Positions 38,537-47,582 of a stretch of 64,000 bases of DNA are shown here, in pieces. The stretch comes from Flavobacterium glycines. GTDB lineage: Bacteria > Bacteroidota > Bacteroidia > Flavobacteriales > Flavobacteriaceae. The stretch covers positions 806,001 through 870,000 of the forward strand of contig NZ_FNEO01000001.1 of the NCBI RefSeq assembly GCF_900100165.1. Direction: 5' to 3'. The notes below the pieces were generated by a model. The model saw only the letters and a program-made list of their open reading frames with translations, did no database searches and had not been told where the DNA came from. The translations under genes and the position numbers were made by a program. How positions within the stretch are numbered: the stretch's first letter is position 1; every line of letters starts with the position of its first letter.

Positions 38537-38627
38537 TAGTTACATTAATTTATTTATTCAAAATTACAATTTAAAGCTTAAATTAGTAATACAAAAGATT
38601 TTATAATCTTAGAGCTTACGTAATTGG

Positions 38628-38665
38628 AACCCATACAAGAAAAAAAACAAACTCTTGTATGGGTT
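38628..38665 (+). terminator. Hairpin between PepSY-repeat gene and sigma gene
   Basis: A 13-bp stem AACCCATACAAGA / TCTTGTATGGGTT with a 12-base loop containing an A run, followed on the plus strand by TTTTTAT. Both flanking genes are on the minus strand, where no T run follows, so it may act as a weak terminator or as an mRNA 3' end for the PepSY gene. Confidence 0.4.
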
Positions 38666-38683
38666 TTTATATATAGAGTGAAA

Positions 38684-39862
38684 TTACTTGGTTTCTACAC
38701 TTAGGAATGTTCCTGTAGATGAAAACTCAAGTTCTAAATGAGCGGCATCAGTTGTAGTGATGTACACTTCAATATGGCCGTCTCTTTCTTTATGAGCTCC
38801 ATTAATTACTGCGCCAGGATAATTGGTTTCAATATACGTTTTAATTGCAGTAATTAAATCCGTTAATGGAATCGAAGCGTGGTCTCCAAAATCAGAGTTT
38901 GTTTCTTCAGAAACAAATTCATAAGTAGCCGTGAAAGTTAATTTAAGTTTTACAGCTGCAGAAGTTGTAATGTAAACTTCATAAGTTCCATCAGGTTCAA
39001 TATGACCAATGTTTATGGTAGCGCCGGCATAATTAGTACTGATATAGGTTTTGATTTCAGTAGGTAAATTTGCCGCAGTTACAATGGTGTGCTCTCTTAG
39101 ATGGAATGGATCAATAGTGCTTACAGATACAAATGTTCCATCGGATGTGAAATTCAAATTGAGTTTAGCATCATCAGCAGTAACTACAAATACATCAATA
39201 CTACCATCAGTTTCTTTAAAAGCAGCAACTGTTTTTGATCCAGGATAATTATCAGTAATGTAAGTAGTAATGCTGCTGGCTAAATCGGCAACGGCTATAC
39301 GCGTATGTCTTTCTGAATGTTGGTGTCTGTGATTACCATTGGCTTTCAGTTCAAGAGCCGAAACAAATTCGCCTGTACTGCTGAAATTCAATTTGATTTT
39401 TACCTTGTCAGCAGTTGTGATTAAAACATCAAAACTTCCGTCAGATTCTGTATGAGCCGAATTGATGGTTGCACCAGCATAGTTAGTGTTGATGTAAGTT
39501 ACAATAGCAGCTTGTAAATCGCTAATGGCTACAGGAGTAATAGAACTAGAGCTGGATAAAAGACCTTTGGCAGTAAAATTCAATTTAAAAATAGCATTCA
39601 CATTAGTAACACTTTTAGATGTTGTTCCTGTGTTTACATATACAGTATACGTTCCGTCTGAATTTAAATTTACTTCTGAAATGGTAGCTCCTGCATAGTT
39701 CTTAGCTACGTAGCTGCTGATAGATGTAGGCAAAGTAGCAGCACTGGTCGTTTCATAGGTCATAGCAGCAGTAGTGCTGTTATCGGTAGAACCCATATCT
39801 TCATTTGAACAACTGTACAATGCGCAAGATAAAGCGATTGCAAATAGAGAGATTTTTTTCAT
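38684..39862 (-). CDS. Lipoprotein with five PepSY-like (DUF2874) repeats
   Basis: A 392-residue lipoprotein (signal ALYSC, Cys18). It has five consecutive repeats of about 70-75 residues, each following the pattern xxLxxxIxxYIxxNYxGAxI, then DGxxxVxIxT and (L/F)xFxSxGxFVS. These are PepSY-like/DUF2874 modules; periplasmic PepSY proteins often occur singly or in pairs in Bacteroidota and may bind metal ions or inhibit proteases. Two repeats contain a His-rich linker (NHRHQHSERH). It lies 148 bp after the sigma-factor gene, on the same strand. Five repeats in one chain are uncommon. The function is not known. Confidence 0.8.
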   Translation of the reverse strand: MKKISLFAIALSCALYSCSNEDMGSTDNSTTAAMTYETTSAATLPTSISSYVAKNYAGATISEVNLNSDGTYTVYVNTGTTSKSVTNVNAIFKLNFTAKGLLSSSSSITPVAISDLQAAIVTYINTNYAGATINSAHTESDGSFDVLITTADKVKIKLNFSSTGEFVSALELKANGNHRHQHSERHTRIAVADLASSITTYITDNYPGSKTVAAFKETDGSIDVFVVTADDAKLNLNFTSDGTFVSVSTIDPFHLREHTIVTAANLPTEIKTYISTNYAGATINIGHIEPDGTYEVYITTSAAVKLKLTFTATYEFVSEETNSDFGDHASIPLTDLITAIKTYIETNYPGAVINGAHKERDGHIEVYITTTDAAHLELEFSSTGTFLSVETK

Positions 39863-40310
39863 TTTTTTGAAATTTAATTGTTAATAGTAGGTAGAGTTAT
39901 TTCATAAATGCATTTATCTGGAATTACTTCTATAAACCTATAGACCCTGTTTTTTTTAAAAAGTTTTAGCGAATTGAAAAAAAAATAAAAAAAAAATTAA
40001 AGTTGTTGAATGCTAAGGTCTTGCATGCAGGAAAGTTCAGAATAAAAAAGGCCGAGGTTTCTTTCTCGCTTTTGGTTTTTTTAATGTGCAGCTAAATTAA
40101 ATAATCTGTTGTTTTTAAAAATTAGTAATTAATTTATAAAAAAAGTCTTATATTAGCATGAAGCATTATCAAATGCTCCTAAGCTTAACAGAAGCCACCG
40201 TTTTTTTGTATTTGTATTTCAATGTCAAGAGATTGCACTACATGGCAGAAATTGTTTGTAATAACGATTTTAAGTATTGTAGGGCAAAAAGCACTAATAA
40301 TAAACAGGTT
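39863..40310. other. Intergenic stretch upstream of the histidine kinase
   Basis: The gap contains a long homopolymeric A-rich tract near 39980-40005 and no credible separate gene. The kinase frame is open upstream to an ATG at 40158 (51 extra residues), but those residues do not align with the start of a PAS domain. I see no clear -33/-7 pair. Confidence 0.45.
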
Positions 40311-41585
40311 ATGAAAACGCATACAGTTGATTTCCAAAAAGTATTTTTATCAGCTCCCAGCTTATTTTTGATTTTATCGACCGATTTTACCATTTTAGAC
40401 CTTAATGATTCCTACGAAAAAGCAACAATGAAAAAAAGGGAGGAAATGATTGGTCGTAATTTATTCGAGGTTTTTCCTGATAATCCTGATGATAAGTTGG
40501 CAGACGGAGTCTCTAATTTATCCCGATCACTTCATGCTGTATTAAAAGAAAAAAAACGACATGTTATGGCGGTACAGCGCTATGATGTACAAGGACCTGA
40601 CGGAATTTTTGAAGAGCGGTATTGGAGTCCGATAAACATTCCGATATTAAATGCTAACAATGAAATGGATTGTATTGTGCATCGTGTGGAAGATGTAACG
40701 GAATTTATGACCTTAAAGAATGAAAAATTCAAAAATGAAAATATTAATTTGGACTTGCAAAAAAAAGTAGATGAGATGGAGGTTGAAATTATCAAGCGTT
40801 CCAGAGAAATTCAAAAATTGAATTTTGAATTGGAACAAAAGGTAAAAGAACGAACAGAAACTTTGTTAAAAAGAGAAGCCTTGCTTGCCGAACAAAATAA
40901 AAAACTAAAAGAGCAAAATAAAGAACTGGAACAATTTACCTATATCACTTCCCATGATTTACAGGAACCTTTGCGTTCGTTGGTAAGTTTTACTGAGTTG
41001 CTTGAAAAAGAATTTGGCGGAACATTAAATGGAAACGGTAACCTCTATATTGATTTCATTTCCCAATCATCCAAACGCATGCAGGCATTAGTTAAAGGGC
41101 TGTTAGATTATTCCAGAATAGGTCGAAAAAAACAATTGGTTGAGGTAGACTGCAATCAAATTGTGAATGAGGTGCTTTCAGATATTACTCTGACTATTGC
41201 GGAAAGTAAGGCCAAAATAACCGTTGACGAATTGCCTAAGTTAAAAGCTTATTCTACTGAATTAAGACAGCTTTTTCAGAATCTTATAAGTAATGCTATA
41301 AAATTCAGAAAAAAAGAGGTGTTGTCCGAAATCCAAATTTTTGCAAGTGAGCGAGAAAAAGATTGGCTTTTTTCGATTCAGGATAATTCTATAGGTATTG
41401 ATCAAAAAGACATGCATAAGTTGTTTGTTATCTTTAAAAGATTGCATGATCGGGATGAATATGATGGGACAGGTATTGGTTTAGCGCATTGTAAAAAAAT
41501 AATGGATTTGCATTGTGGGACTATTTGGGTTGATTCAAAGTTGGGCGAAGGAAGTACATTTAAATTTACAATTCCAAAATTTTAA
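40311..41585 (+). CDS. PAS-domain sensor histidine kinase
   Basis: A 424-residue kinase without membrane segments. A PAS domain (residues 8-130) is followed by a long coiled coil (about 135-205) and a HisKA domain whose phospho-acceptor is His215 in ITSHDLQEPLRSLVSF. The ATPase domain has the N-box QLFQNLISNAIKFRKK and the G boxes IQDNSIGID and DGTGIGLAHCKKI. The start at 40311 is chosen because the PAS domain begins at once; an in-frame ATG at 40158 would add 51 residues. The response regulator gene is 5 bp downstream. This resembles phytochrome-type cyanobacterial kinases in its ATPase end, but the signal is unknown. Confidence 0.9.
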   Translation: MKTHTVDFQKVFLSAPSLFLILSTDFTILDLNDSYEKATMKKREEMIGRNLFEVFPDNPDDKLADGVSNLSRSLHAVLKEKKRHVMAVQRYDVQGPDGIFEERYWSPINIPILNANNEMDCIVHRVEDVTEFMTLKNEKFKNENINLDLQKKVDEMEVEIIKRSREIQKLNFELEQKVKERTETLLKREALLAEQNKKLKEQNKELEQFTYITSHDLQEPLRSLVSFTELLEKEFGGTLNGNGNLYIDFISQSSKRMQALVKGLLDYSRIGRKKQLVEVDCNQIVNEVLSDITLTIAESKAKITVDELPKLKAYSTELRQLFQNLISNAIKFRKKEVLSEIQIFASEREKDWLFSIQDNSIGIDQKDMHKLFVIFKRLHDRDEYDGTGIGLAHCKKIMDLHCGTIWVDSKLGEGSTFKFTIPKF

Positions 41586-41590
41586 ATATT

Positions 41591-42022
41591 ATGAAAAAGA
41601 AACTCAATTGCGTATTATTAGTTGATGATGATAAAGGGACTAATTTTATTAATGAGATGATTATAAAAAAATCAGGTATTGCAGAACGTATTCAAACCGT
41701 CTTAAATGGAAAGGAAGCTCTTGATTTTATTACTAATAAAGGGAAGTATGAATCGGCAGGGGATGTGTATCCACAACCAATGTTGACTTTACTTGATATC
41801 AATATGCCGGTAATGGACGGTTGGGAATTTCTTGAAGCTTACCATGCATTGGAGGAACATCAAAAAGGAAAAATCATTATTGTTATGCTTACTACTTCAT
41901 TAAATCCGGATGATAAAACCAGAGCCGAAGGCATTTCTGAAGTTTCCGATTTTAAAAATAAGCCGCTTTCTAGGGAAGCTTTTGAAGATATTATCAAAAC
42001 GCATTTTCCGGATTATCTTTAG
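41591..42022 (+). CDS. Single-domain response regulator (REC only)
   Basis: A 143-residue CheY/Rcp1-like receiver without an output domain. The acidic triad is Asp12, Asp13 and Asp14 in LLVDDDKGT, the phospho-acceptor is Asp69 (LLDINMPVMDGWEF), and the conserved lysine is in FKNKPLS. Its length and the inserted loop (NKGKYESAGDVYPQP) are typical of Rcp-type regulators paired with PAS or phytochrome kinases. It is co-transcribed with the kinase upstream. It probably passes the signal to another protein, as a regulator without its own DNA-binding domain cannot bind promoters itself. Confidence 0.93.
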   Translation: MKKKLNCVLLVDDDKGTNFINEMIIKKSGIAERIQTVLNGKEALDFITNKGKYESAGDVYPQPMLTLLDINMPVMDGWEFLEAYHALEEHQKGKIIIVMLTTSLNPDDKTRAEGISEVSDFKNKPLSREAFEDIIKTHFPDYL

Positions 42023-42154
42023 ACTTTAAATAAAATTTGCAATTTATTTTTAGTTGCTGTTTTTGATATTTGAGAAGAGTTATTTTAAACTTTTCAAATA
42101 AATTTCGCCAAAATCTACCGATGTGCAAACTGTAAAATTTTTATCCTGATAATT

Positions 42155-42162
42155 TATTTTTG
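42155..42162 (+). promoter_or_regulatory. Candidate -7 element before the ECF sigma gene
   Basis: TATTTTTG matches TAnnTTTG. The expected -33 TTTG is not recognisable. Transcription would begin near 42169, 67 bases before the ATG at 42236, but only about 15 bases before the alternative ATG at 42185. Confidence 0.4.
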
Positions 42163-42235
42163 TGTAAGCTAAGGTATTTTAATTATGTTTGCTTCAATCT
42201 TATTTACACCAAAATTAATTGCCAATCATATAAAA

Positions 42236-42850
42236 ATGAACCCTTCAAATGAATCTGCGCTTTTATTGTGTATTGCATCTGGCGATGAACTGTCCTATAC
42301 CCGACTGGTTGAAAGATACTGGCAAAAGGTGCTACAGCATGCTTTGAGTTTTGTGAAATCATATCCGGTTGCTGAGGAATTAACACAGGATGTTTTTATT
42401 CAGATTTGGGAGAAACGAAACAAATTAGCTGAAGTAAATAGTTTTGAAAACTACCTTTTTATAGTGAGTCGCAATTTAATTATTAGTCATATTAGAAAAA
42501 AATTGATAGAAACAGATTCGTTGAAAGATCAAAAACTACAAGAGTTATTTTTTAAACCGGATGAACAATATGAGTTTGAGGAATTAGTCAAAATTTTAAA
42601 CGAAGGAGCTGCACTTTTGCCCGAACCCAGACGCTCTGTTTTCCTGTTAAGCCGCATGGAAGGAAGGGATGCCGACTACATCAGTAAAAAATTAGGTATA
42701 GCAACAAGAACTGTTCGCTGGCATTTACTACAGGCTTTAAATTTTCTTAGGAGTTACTTACACAATCATTATATCATCAGTCTTTTAGCCCTAATTTTAT
42801 TAGGGTTATTTTTTTTTAATAATTTTTTTCATTTTTCATTGCCACTTTAG
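42236..42850 (+). CDS. ECF sigma factor, Bacteroidota SusC/FecR-associated type
   Basis: A 204-residue sigma factor with region 2 (residues 20-90: YTRLVERYWQKVLQHALSFV and ELTQDVFIQIWEKRNKLAEV) and region 4 (about 130-180: LPEPRRSVFLLSRMEGRDAD and the GIATRTVRWHLLQALNFLR helix). A C-terminal hydrophobic tail (IISLLALILLGLFFFN) is common in this group. I start at 42236 (MNPSNESALLLCIASGDELS), where family alignments begin; an in-frame ATG at 42185 adds 17 residues. The FecR gene follows after 60 bp and a SusC gene with an STN domain follows that, the standard cell-surface signalling set. It should drive its own PUL when ligand is present. Confidence 0.9.
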   Translation: MNPSNESALLLCIASGDELSYTRLVERYWQKVLQHALSFVKSYPVAEELTQDVFIQIWEKRNKLAEVNSFENYLFIVSRNLIISHIRKKLIETDSLKDQKLQELFFKPDEQYEFEELVKILNEGAALLPEPRRSVFLLSRMEGRDADYISKKLGIATRTVRWHLLQALNFLRSYLHNHYIISLLALILLGLFFFNNFFHFSLPL

Positions 42851-42910
42851 TAAACAAATCTCGTCTTTATAATTGAACGGCTTTTTAATGCTGTTCTAAA
42901 ACTTGTATTT

Positions 42911-44080
42911 ATGTATCAAAAAGAAGTATTTAAAGAACTTATGGAGCAATTTATTTCAGGAGAAATCACTCCTGAAGGTAAAACAATGCTACTCTCGATG
43001 TTGGATAATCCCCAATATTCAGAGGAAGTGAATGCGATTCTTCGAGAAAATTATGACGCTGTAGAAATTCCTGTTGTTAGTCCTGAATTGACTAAAAGAT
43101 TCATGGACGAACTTAAGGGTAAAATGAATTCTTCAAAAGCAAAAGAGCCGTCTGTTATAAGTTTATTCAATTGGAGAAAAATAGCTGTGGCTGCGAGTAT
43201 TTTAGTAGCTATTGGTATTGGAACTCTTGTTCTTTTTCAAAAAAAGGATCAATCCCCAGTTACTGTTGCATTAAAAACAACTGATGATAAAGATCCCGGG
43301 AAATCGGGAGCGATATTGACGCTTTCTAATGGTTCCAAAATTGTTTTGGATAGCGTAGGGAATGGATTGCTTGCTAATCAAAACAATACGACTGTTTCAA
43401 AAAAGAATGGCGGATTGGTATATAAAGCAGGCAGGAATGCTCGAGTAGCATACAATACTATGACTACTCCCAGAGCAAGACAATATAATTTGGAATTATC
43501 AGACGGAACAAAAGTATGGCTGAACGCATCTTCGTCAATTATTTTTCCAACTTCTTTTGCTCCTAATGAGAGGAAAGTAATCCTAACCGGTGAAGCTTAT
43601 TTTGAAGTAGCCAAAGATAAAAAGAGACCCTTTAGGGTTGCTGTCAATGGTATGCAGGTAAATGTATTGGGAACTCATTTTAATATAAATGCTTATGATG
43701 ACGAGGCCAGTGTAAACACCACCCTTTTGGAAGGAAGTGTGTTAATTACTGAGAAAGCCAAAAAAGTACTGTTGAAACCCGGACAGCAAGCGCAAAAACA
43801 AAAATCGGGTGCTATTACTGTAAACGATAATGTGAATTTAGAAGAAGTGATGGGTTGGAAAAACGGTGTGTTCTATTTTGAAAATGCTAATCTTCAAACG
43901 GTTTTGAGACAACTAAGTCGCTGGTATGATGTAGATGTAGTATTTGAAAAAGGAATACCTGCAAGAACTTTTGAAGGAGAAATACAAAGGAATTTACAAT
44001 TATCACAAGTATTAAAAATTCTGGAAAAGAATAAGGTTCATTTTAAAATTGATGGAAATGTTTTAAGAGTGATGCCATAA
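42911..44080 (+). CDS. FecR-family anti-sigma regulator
   Basis: A 389-residue anti-sigma protein. The N-terminal cytoplasmic domain (about 1-90) binds the sigma factor, one membrane helix lies near 95-112 (AVAASILVAIGIGTLVLF), and the periplasmic FecR domain (about 165-300) holds YNLELSDGTKVWLNASSSI and the AYFEVAKDKKRPFRV block. The C-terminal DUF4974 domain (about 310-389) ends LKILEKNKVHFKI. It relays ligand binding from the STN domain of the SusC-type receptor at 44264 to the sigma factor. The leader with two hairpins lies between this gene and the receptor. Confidence 0.94.
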   Translation: MYQKEVFKELMEQFISGEITPEGKTMLLSMLDNPQYSEEVNAILRENYDAVEIPVVSPELTKRFMDELKGKMNSSKAKEPSVISLFNWRKIAVAASILVAIGIGTLVLFQKKDQSPVTVALKTTDDKDPGKSGAILTLSNGSKIVLDSVGNGLLANQNNTTVSKKNGGLVYKAGRNARVAYNTMTTPRARQYNLELSDGTKVWLNASSSIIFPTSFAPNERKVILTGEAYFEVAKDKKRPFRVAVNGMQVNVLGTHFNINAYDDEASVNTTLLEGSVLITEKAKKVLLKPGQQAQKQKSGAITVNDNVNLEEVMGWKNGVFYFENANLQTVLRQLSRWYDVDVVFEKGIPARTFEGEIQRNLQLSQVLKILEKNKVHFKIDGNVLRVMP

Positions 44081-44138
44081 TTTAGATTAAAACGGGGAAA
44101 CCCATTTTTATAAAATATGTATTTGTTATCCATAAAAA

Positions 44139-44193
44139 AGCCAGCAGATGTTGGTAGCATTTGCTGGCTTGTTCCTAAAATTAAAAAGGAACA
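44139..44193 (+). promoter_or_regulatory. Two adjacent hairpins in the receptor leader
   Basis: Hairpin one is AGCCAGCAGATG / CATTTGCTGGCT (44139-44169); hairpin two is TGTTCCT / AGGAACA (44170-44193). They touch each other and leave 70 bases before the receptor ATG. No T run follows the first, so a simple terminator is unlikely. They may be an mRNA processing or stability element separating regulator genes from the highly expressed receptor. Confidence 0.5.
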
Positions 44194-44263
44194 GTTGATG
44201 GAAAACAGATAGATAAACCAAGCAAGGAGAATTTATTATTAACCAAAAACCATTACCAAAAGT

Positions 44264-47200
44264 ATGAAATTATTGCCAAAAACCAAGCCAAAAAACCATT
44301 GGCCAATTATTAACGCCTGGAAAGTTATGAAGTTAACCTCCATTTTAGTTGTTGCCCTAACTTTTCAAGTTTCAGCAGCAGTGTCCTCACAAACCATTAC
44401 TTTTTCAGGAAAGAATGTTCCGTTTAAAAAAGTAATATCGGTCATAAAAAATCAGACCGATTATGTTTTTTTCTATGACATGGCTATCTTAAAAGATGTT
44501 AAGCCGATTTCTATTAATGTTGTAGGTGCACCTATTGAGAAGGTGTTGGAACAAGCTGTTGCAGAAACCCCAATTACCTGGATTATTGAAGGAAAGACAA
44601 TTTCGTTCATTCCTAAAACTGAAAAGTTGAAAGGATTCACTTTTTTAGCACTACAACAAAATATTGTTAAAGGTAAAATTACTGATGAACAGGGCGCTCC
44701 TTTACCTGGAGCTACTGTACTTGTAAAGAAAACCAATAAAAGTGCTACTACAGATTTTGACGGAAATTATACTATCGCCGCTTCTGAAATGGATATTTTG
44801 TTATTCTCTTATATTGGATACACTACAAAAGAAATAGCAGTTTCAAACCAAAAAACAATTAATGTAAGTTTGAAAGAAGATATCTCTGATCTAAAAGAAG
44901 TAGTGGTTGTGGGCTATGGAACCCAGAAAAAAGAGCAACTAACCAGTGCGGTAGCCAAAGTGTCATCCAAAGATTTTAACACAGGTAGTGTTAGCGATGC
45001 CGGACAGCTTATTCAGGGAAAAGTTGCAGGATTAAGTATTTCATTACCAAGTGGAGACCCAACAGCCGGGACTCAGGTTTTGTTAAGAGGAAGTAGTACA
45101 CTTATTGGAGGGAATGCCAATCCTTTAGTTTTGATTGATGGTGTGCCTGGAGATTTTGGGACAGTACCACCTCAGGACATAGAATCAATTAGTGTTCTTA
45201 AAGATGGTTCGGCTGCAGCAATGTATGGGACAAGAGGAACAAATGGTGTTATATTGATAACTACTAAAAGAGCATCTGGTTCTTATAAAAGTTCAATCAG
45301 CTACTCTGCTATTTTAAGTACGCAGCAAATAAGCAGAAGTTTGGACATGCTTAGCGCTCAGGATTATAGAAATCAAATTGCCGCCGGAAAGAGAAATGCA
45401 AATAATGATTTTGGAGATGATACGAATTGGCTTAATGCTATAACACAAACTCCAATTAGCCACACACATAATCTTACTTTTAGAGGAGGGGATTCTAAAA
45501 CAAATTACTTAGCTACTTTCAATGTTAGAAAACTAGAGGGGATTTTCCTAAAATCAGATAACAATCTTTATACAGGACGTGTAGATATTAATCATTCGAT
45601 GTTTGATGATAAACTTCGTTTTAATTTAGGGTATCAAAACAGAAGTGGAAATTATACAACAACCGGAGATGGTTACAGTTTTAACGGCTACACTTACAGA
45701 CAAGCTTTGATAAGAAATCCTACTTCACCTACCAGATATGAAGACGGATCATGGGATTCAGCCAGTGATATTGGGAATTTTAATTATGACAATCCACTAG
45801 GTAGAATTTATGAATCCAGTGGTCAAAACAGAAATAATTTTAGCAGGCTTAATAGTAGAATTGATTTCTTACCGATTGAAGGATTGAAGCTTTCATCTTT
45901 AATTTCTTATTCAAGATACAATGAGACAAGAGGATATGCTGAGTCTAAGAATCATATTTCAAACACCAGAGGAGGTGTAAATGGATTTGCTTCTAATGGA
46001 ACCAGAGAAACTCAGGACAGATTGGTGGAATTGACGGCTCAATATGCTAAGAAAATTGATAATCATGATTTTACCGTATTAGGAGGTTATAGTTACCAGG
46101 ATAATTTTTTTAGAGATTATTGGATGACTAATAATGATTTTCAAACCGACATTTTTGGCTATAACAATATTGGTTTAGGATTGGGAATTAAAAACGGAAC
46201 TGCTTTTGCTAATATTGGAGGTAGTACTGCAAAAACAAATCTTATAAGTTTCTTTGGAAGGCTTAACTATGCTTTTAATAATCGGTACTTATTGCAATTA
46301 AGTGTTCGACACGAAGCGGCAAGCCAGCTTTATAAAACTGATAAGCCGTGGGGAACATTTCCTGCTGTTTCTGCCGGATGGAGAATTTCTCAGGAGGATT
46401 TTATGAAAAATGTAAAGTTTGTTGACGAACTTAAGTTAAGAGCAGGTTATGGTGTTACGGGTACACCTAATCCTAATCAATTTGGAGCTGTTGCGTTGTT
46501 AGGATATGGATCAAGTTTCTATTACAATGGTACGTGGATAAAAACTTTGATTCCTATACAAAATCCGAATTCACATTTAAAATGGGAAGAAAAACACGAA
46601 ACCAATTTAGGTTTGGATTTTGAACTTTTTAAAAGTTTTGTAACCGGTTCTGTTGATTATTATAAACGTAATATTAAAGACCTTTTGTATGATTATTCAG
46701 TTCCAACGCCTCCAAATTTATATGATAAAACCCGTGCTAATGTGGGGGAACTTTCAAATCAGGGACTTGAGGTTTTAGTTAATTTAAATGCAGTAAGAAC
46801 AAAGGATTTTGACTGGACATCGAGTGTGAATTTTTCTACCAATACTAGTAAATTGAAAAGTTTAACTAATGATGTCTATACTTTAAGTTCTGATTATTTC
46901 TATACAGGTTCCACAGGAGAACCAATTCAGACTTTTACTCACAAAGTACAGGTGGGACAATCTATAGGTAACTTCTATGGCTTTAAAGTTGTTGACATTG
47001 ATGATCAGGGAAAATGGATTTATGAAACTCCTGGTGGAGAAAGACAATCATCAGCTGATTTTGCCCGTAGTACTGAGAACAAACAATTGTTAGGTAACGG
47101 TTTGCCAAAATTCTATGCCGGATGGAATAATAATTTCAGATACAAAAACTGGGATTTAAGTATTACTATGAGAGGAGCTTTTGATTATCAGATACTAAAT

Positions 47201-47563
47201 TATGACCGTATGTATTTTGAAAACCCAACAATTCAGTATTATAACAGATTGAAGTCTTCTGAAGATAAAGTTTTTGGCAAAACCCAGTTGACAGAGACGG
47301 CTTTAGAATTTAATAGTTATTATATAGAAAAGGGTGATTTCTGGAAGGTGGATAATATCACCTTAGGATACAATTTTAAAAAATTAGGGAAAGCCATAAG
47401 TTCAGCAAGAATTTATGCTTCTGTTTTAAATGCTTTTCTTATTACAGGTTATAAAGGGATTGATCCGGAAGTAGATAGAGGAGGTCTTACTCCGGGTAAT
47501 GACGGCAGGGATAAGTATCCAACTGCCCGTACTTTTAATTTTGGAATTGATGTGTCGTTTTAA
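44264..47563 (+). CDS. SusC/RagA TonB-dependent receptor with STN signalling domain
   Basis: A 1099-residue outer-membrane transporter. The signal segment is followed by an STN domain (FSGKNVPFKKVISVIKNQTD and KPISINVVGAPIEKVLEQAV, about residues 50-120) that contacts FecR in the periplasm, then a carboxypeptidase-regulatory-like domain (GKITDEQGAPLPGATVLV), the plug with VVVVGYGTQKKEQLTSAV, and the barrel ending FGIDVSF. An alternative ATG 63 bp downstream (44327) gives a shorter leader. It is the import gate of the arabinofuranoside locus, paired with the SusD gene beginning 20 bp after its stop. Confidence 0.95.
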   Translation: MKLLPKTKPKNHWPIINAWKVMKLTSILVVALTFQVSAAVSSQTITFSGKNVPFKKVISVIKNQTDYVFFYDMAILKDVKPISINVVGAPIEKVLEQAVAETPITWIIEGKTISFIPKTEKLKGFTFLALQQNIVKGKITDEQGAPLPGATVLVKKTNKSATTDFDGNYTIAASEMDILLFSYIGYTTKEIAVSNQKTINVSLKEDISDLKEVVVVGYGTQKKEQLTSAVAKVSSKDFNTGSVSDAGQLIQGKVAGLSISLPSGDPTAGTQVLLRGSSTLIGGNANPLVLIDGVPGDFGTVPPQDIESISVLKDGSAAAMYGTRGTNGVILITTKRASGSYKSSISYSAILSTQQISRSLDMLSAQDYRNQIAAGKRNANNDFGDDTNWLNAITQTPISHTHNLTFRGGDSKTNYLATFNVRKLEGIFLKSDNNLYTGRVDINHSMFDDKLRFNLGYQNRSGNYTTTGDGYSFNGYTYRQALIRNPTSPTRYEDGSWDSASDIGNFNYDNPLGRIYESSGQNRNNFSRLNSRIDFLPIEGLKLSSLISYSRYNETRGYAESKNHISNTRGGVNGFASNGTRETQDRLVELTAQYAKKIDNHDFTVLGGYSYQDNFFRDYWMTNNDFQTDIFGYNNIGLGLGIKNGTAFANIGGSTAKTNLISFFGRLNYAFNNRYLLQLSVRHEAASQLYKTDKPWGTFPAVSAGWRISQEDFMKNVKFVDELKLRAGYGVTGTPNPNQFGAVALLGYGSSFYYNGTWIKTLIPIQNPNSHLKWEEKHETNLGLDFELFKSFVTGSVDYYKRNIKDLLYDYSVPTPPNLYDKTRANVGELSNQGLEVLVNLNAVRTKDFDWTSSVNFSTNTSKLKSLTNDVYTLSSDYFYTGSTGEPIQTFTHKVQVGQSIGNFYGFKVVDIDDQGKWIYETPGGERQSSADFARSTENKQLLGNGLPKFYAGWNNNFRYKNWDLSITMRGAFDYQILNYDRMYFENPTIQYYNRLKSSEDKVFGKTQLTETALEFNSYYIEKGDFWKVDNITLGYNFKKLGKAISSARIYASVLNAFLITGYKGIDPEVDRGGLTPGNDGRDKYPTARTFNFGIDVSF

Positions 47564-47582
47564 ACCATTTAAAAAAGATAAA

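Noticed and set aside
44473..44736. Minus-strand frame inside the STN-SusC gene
   Set aside because: The opposite strand encodes the conserved STN and carboxypeptidase-like domains; the antisense frame has no family features.
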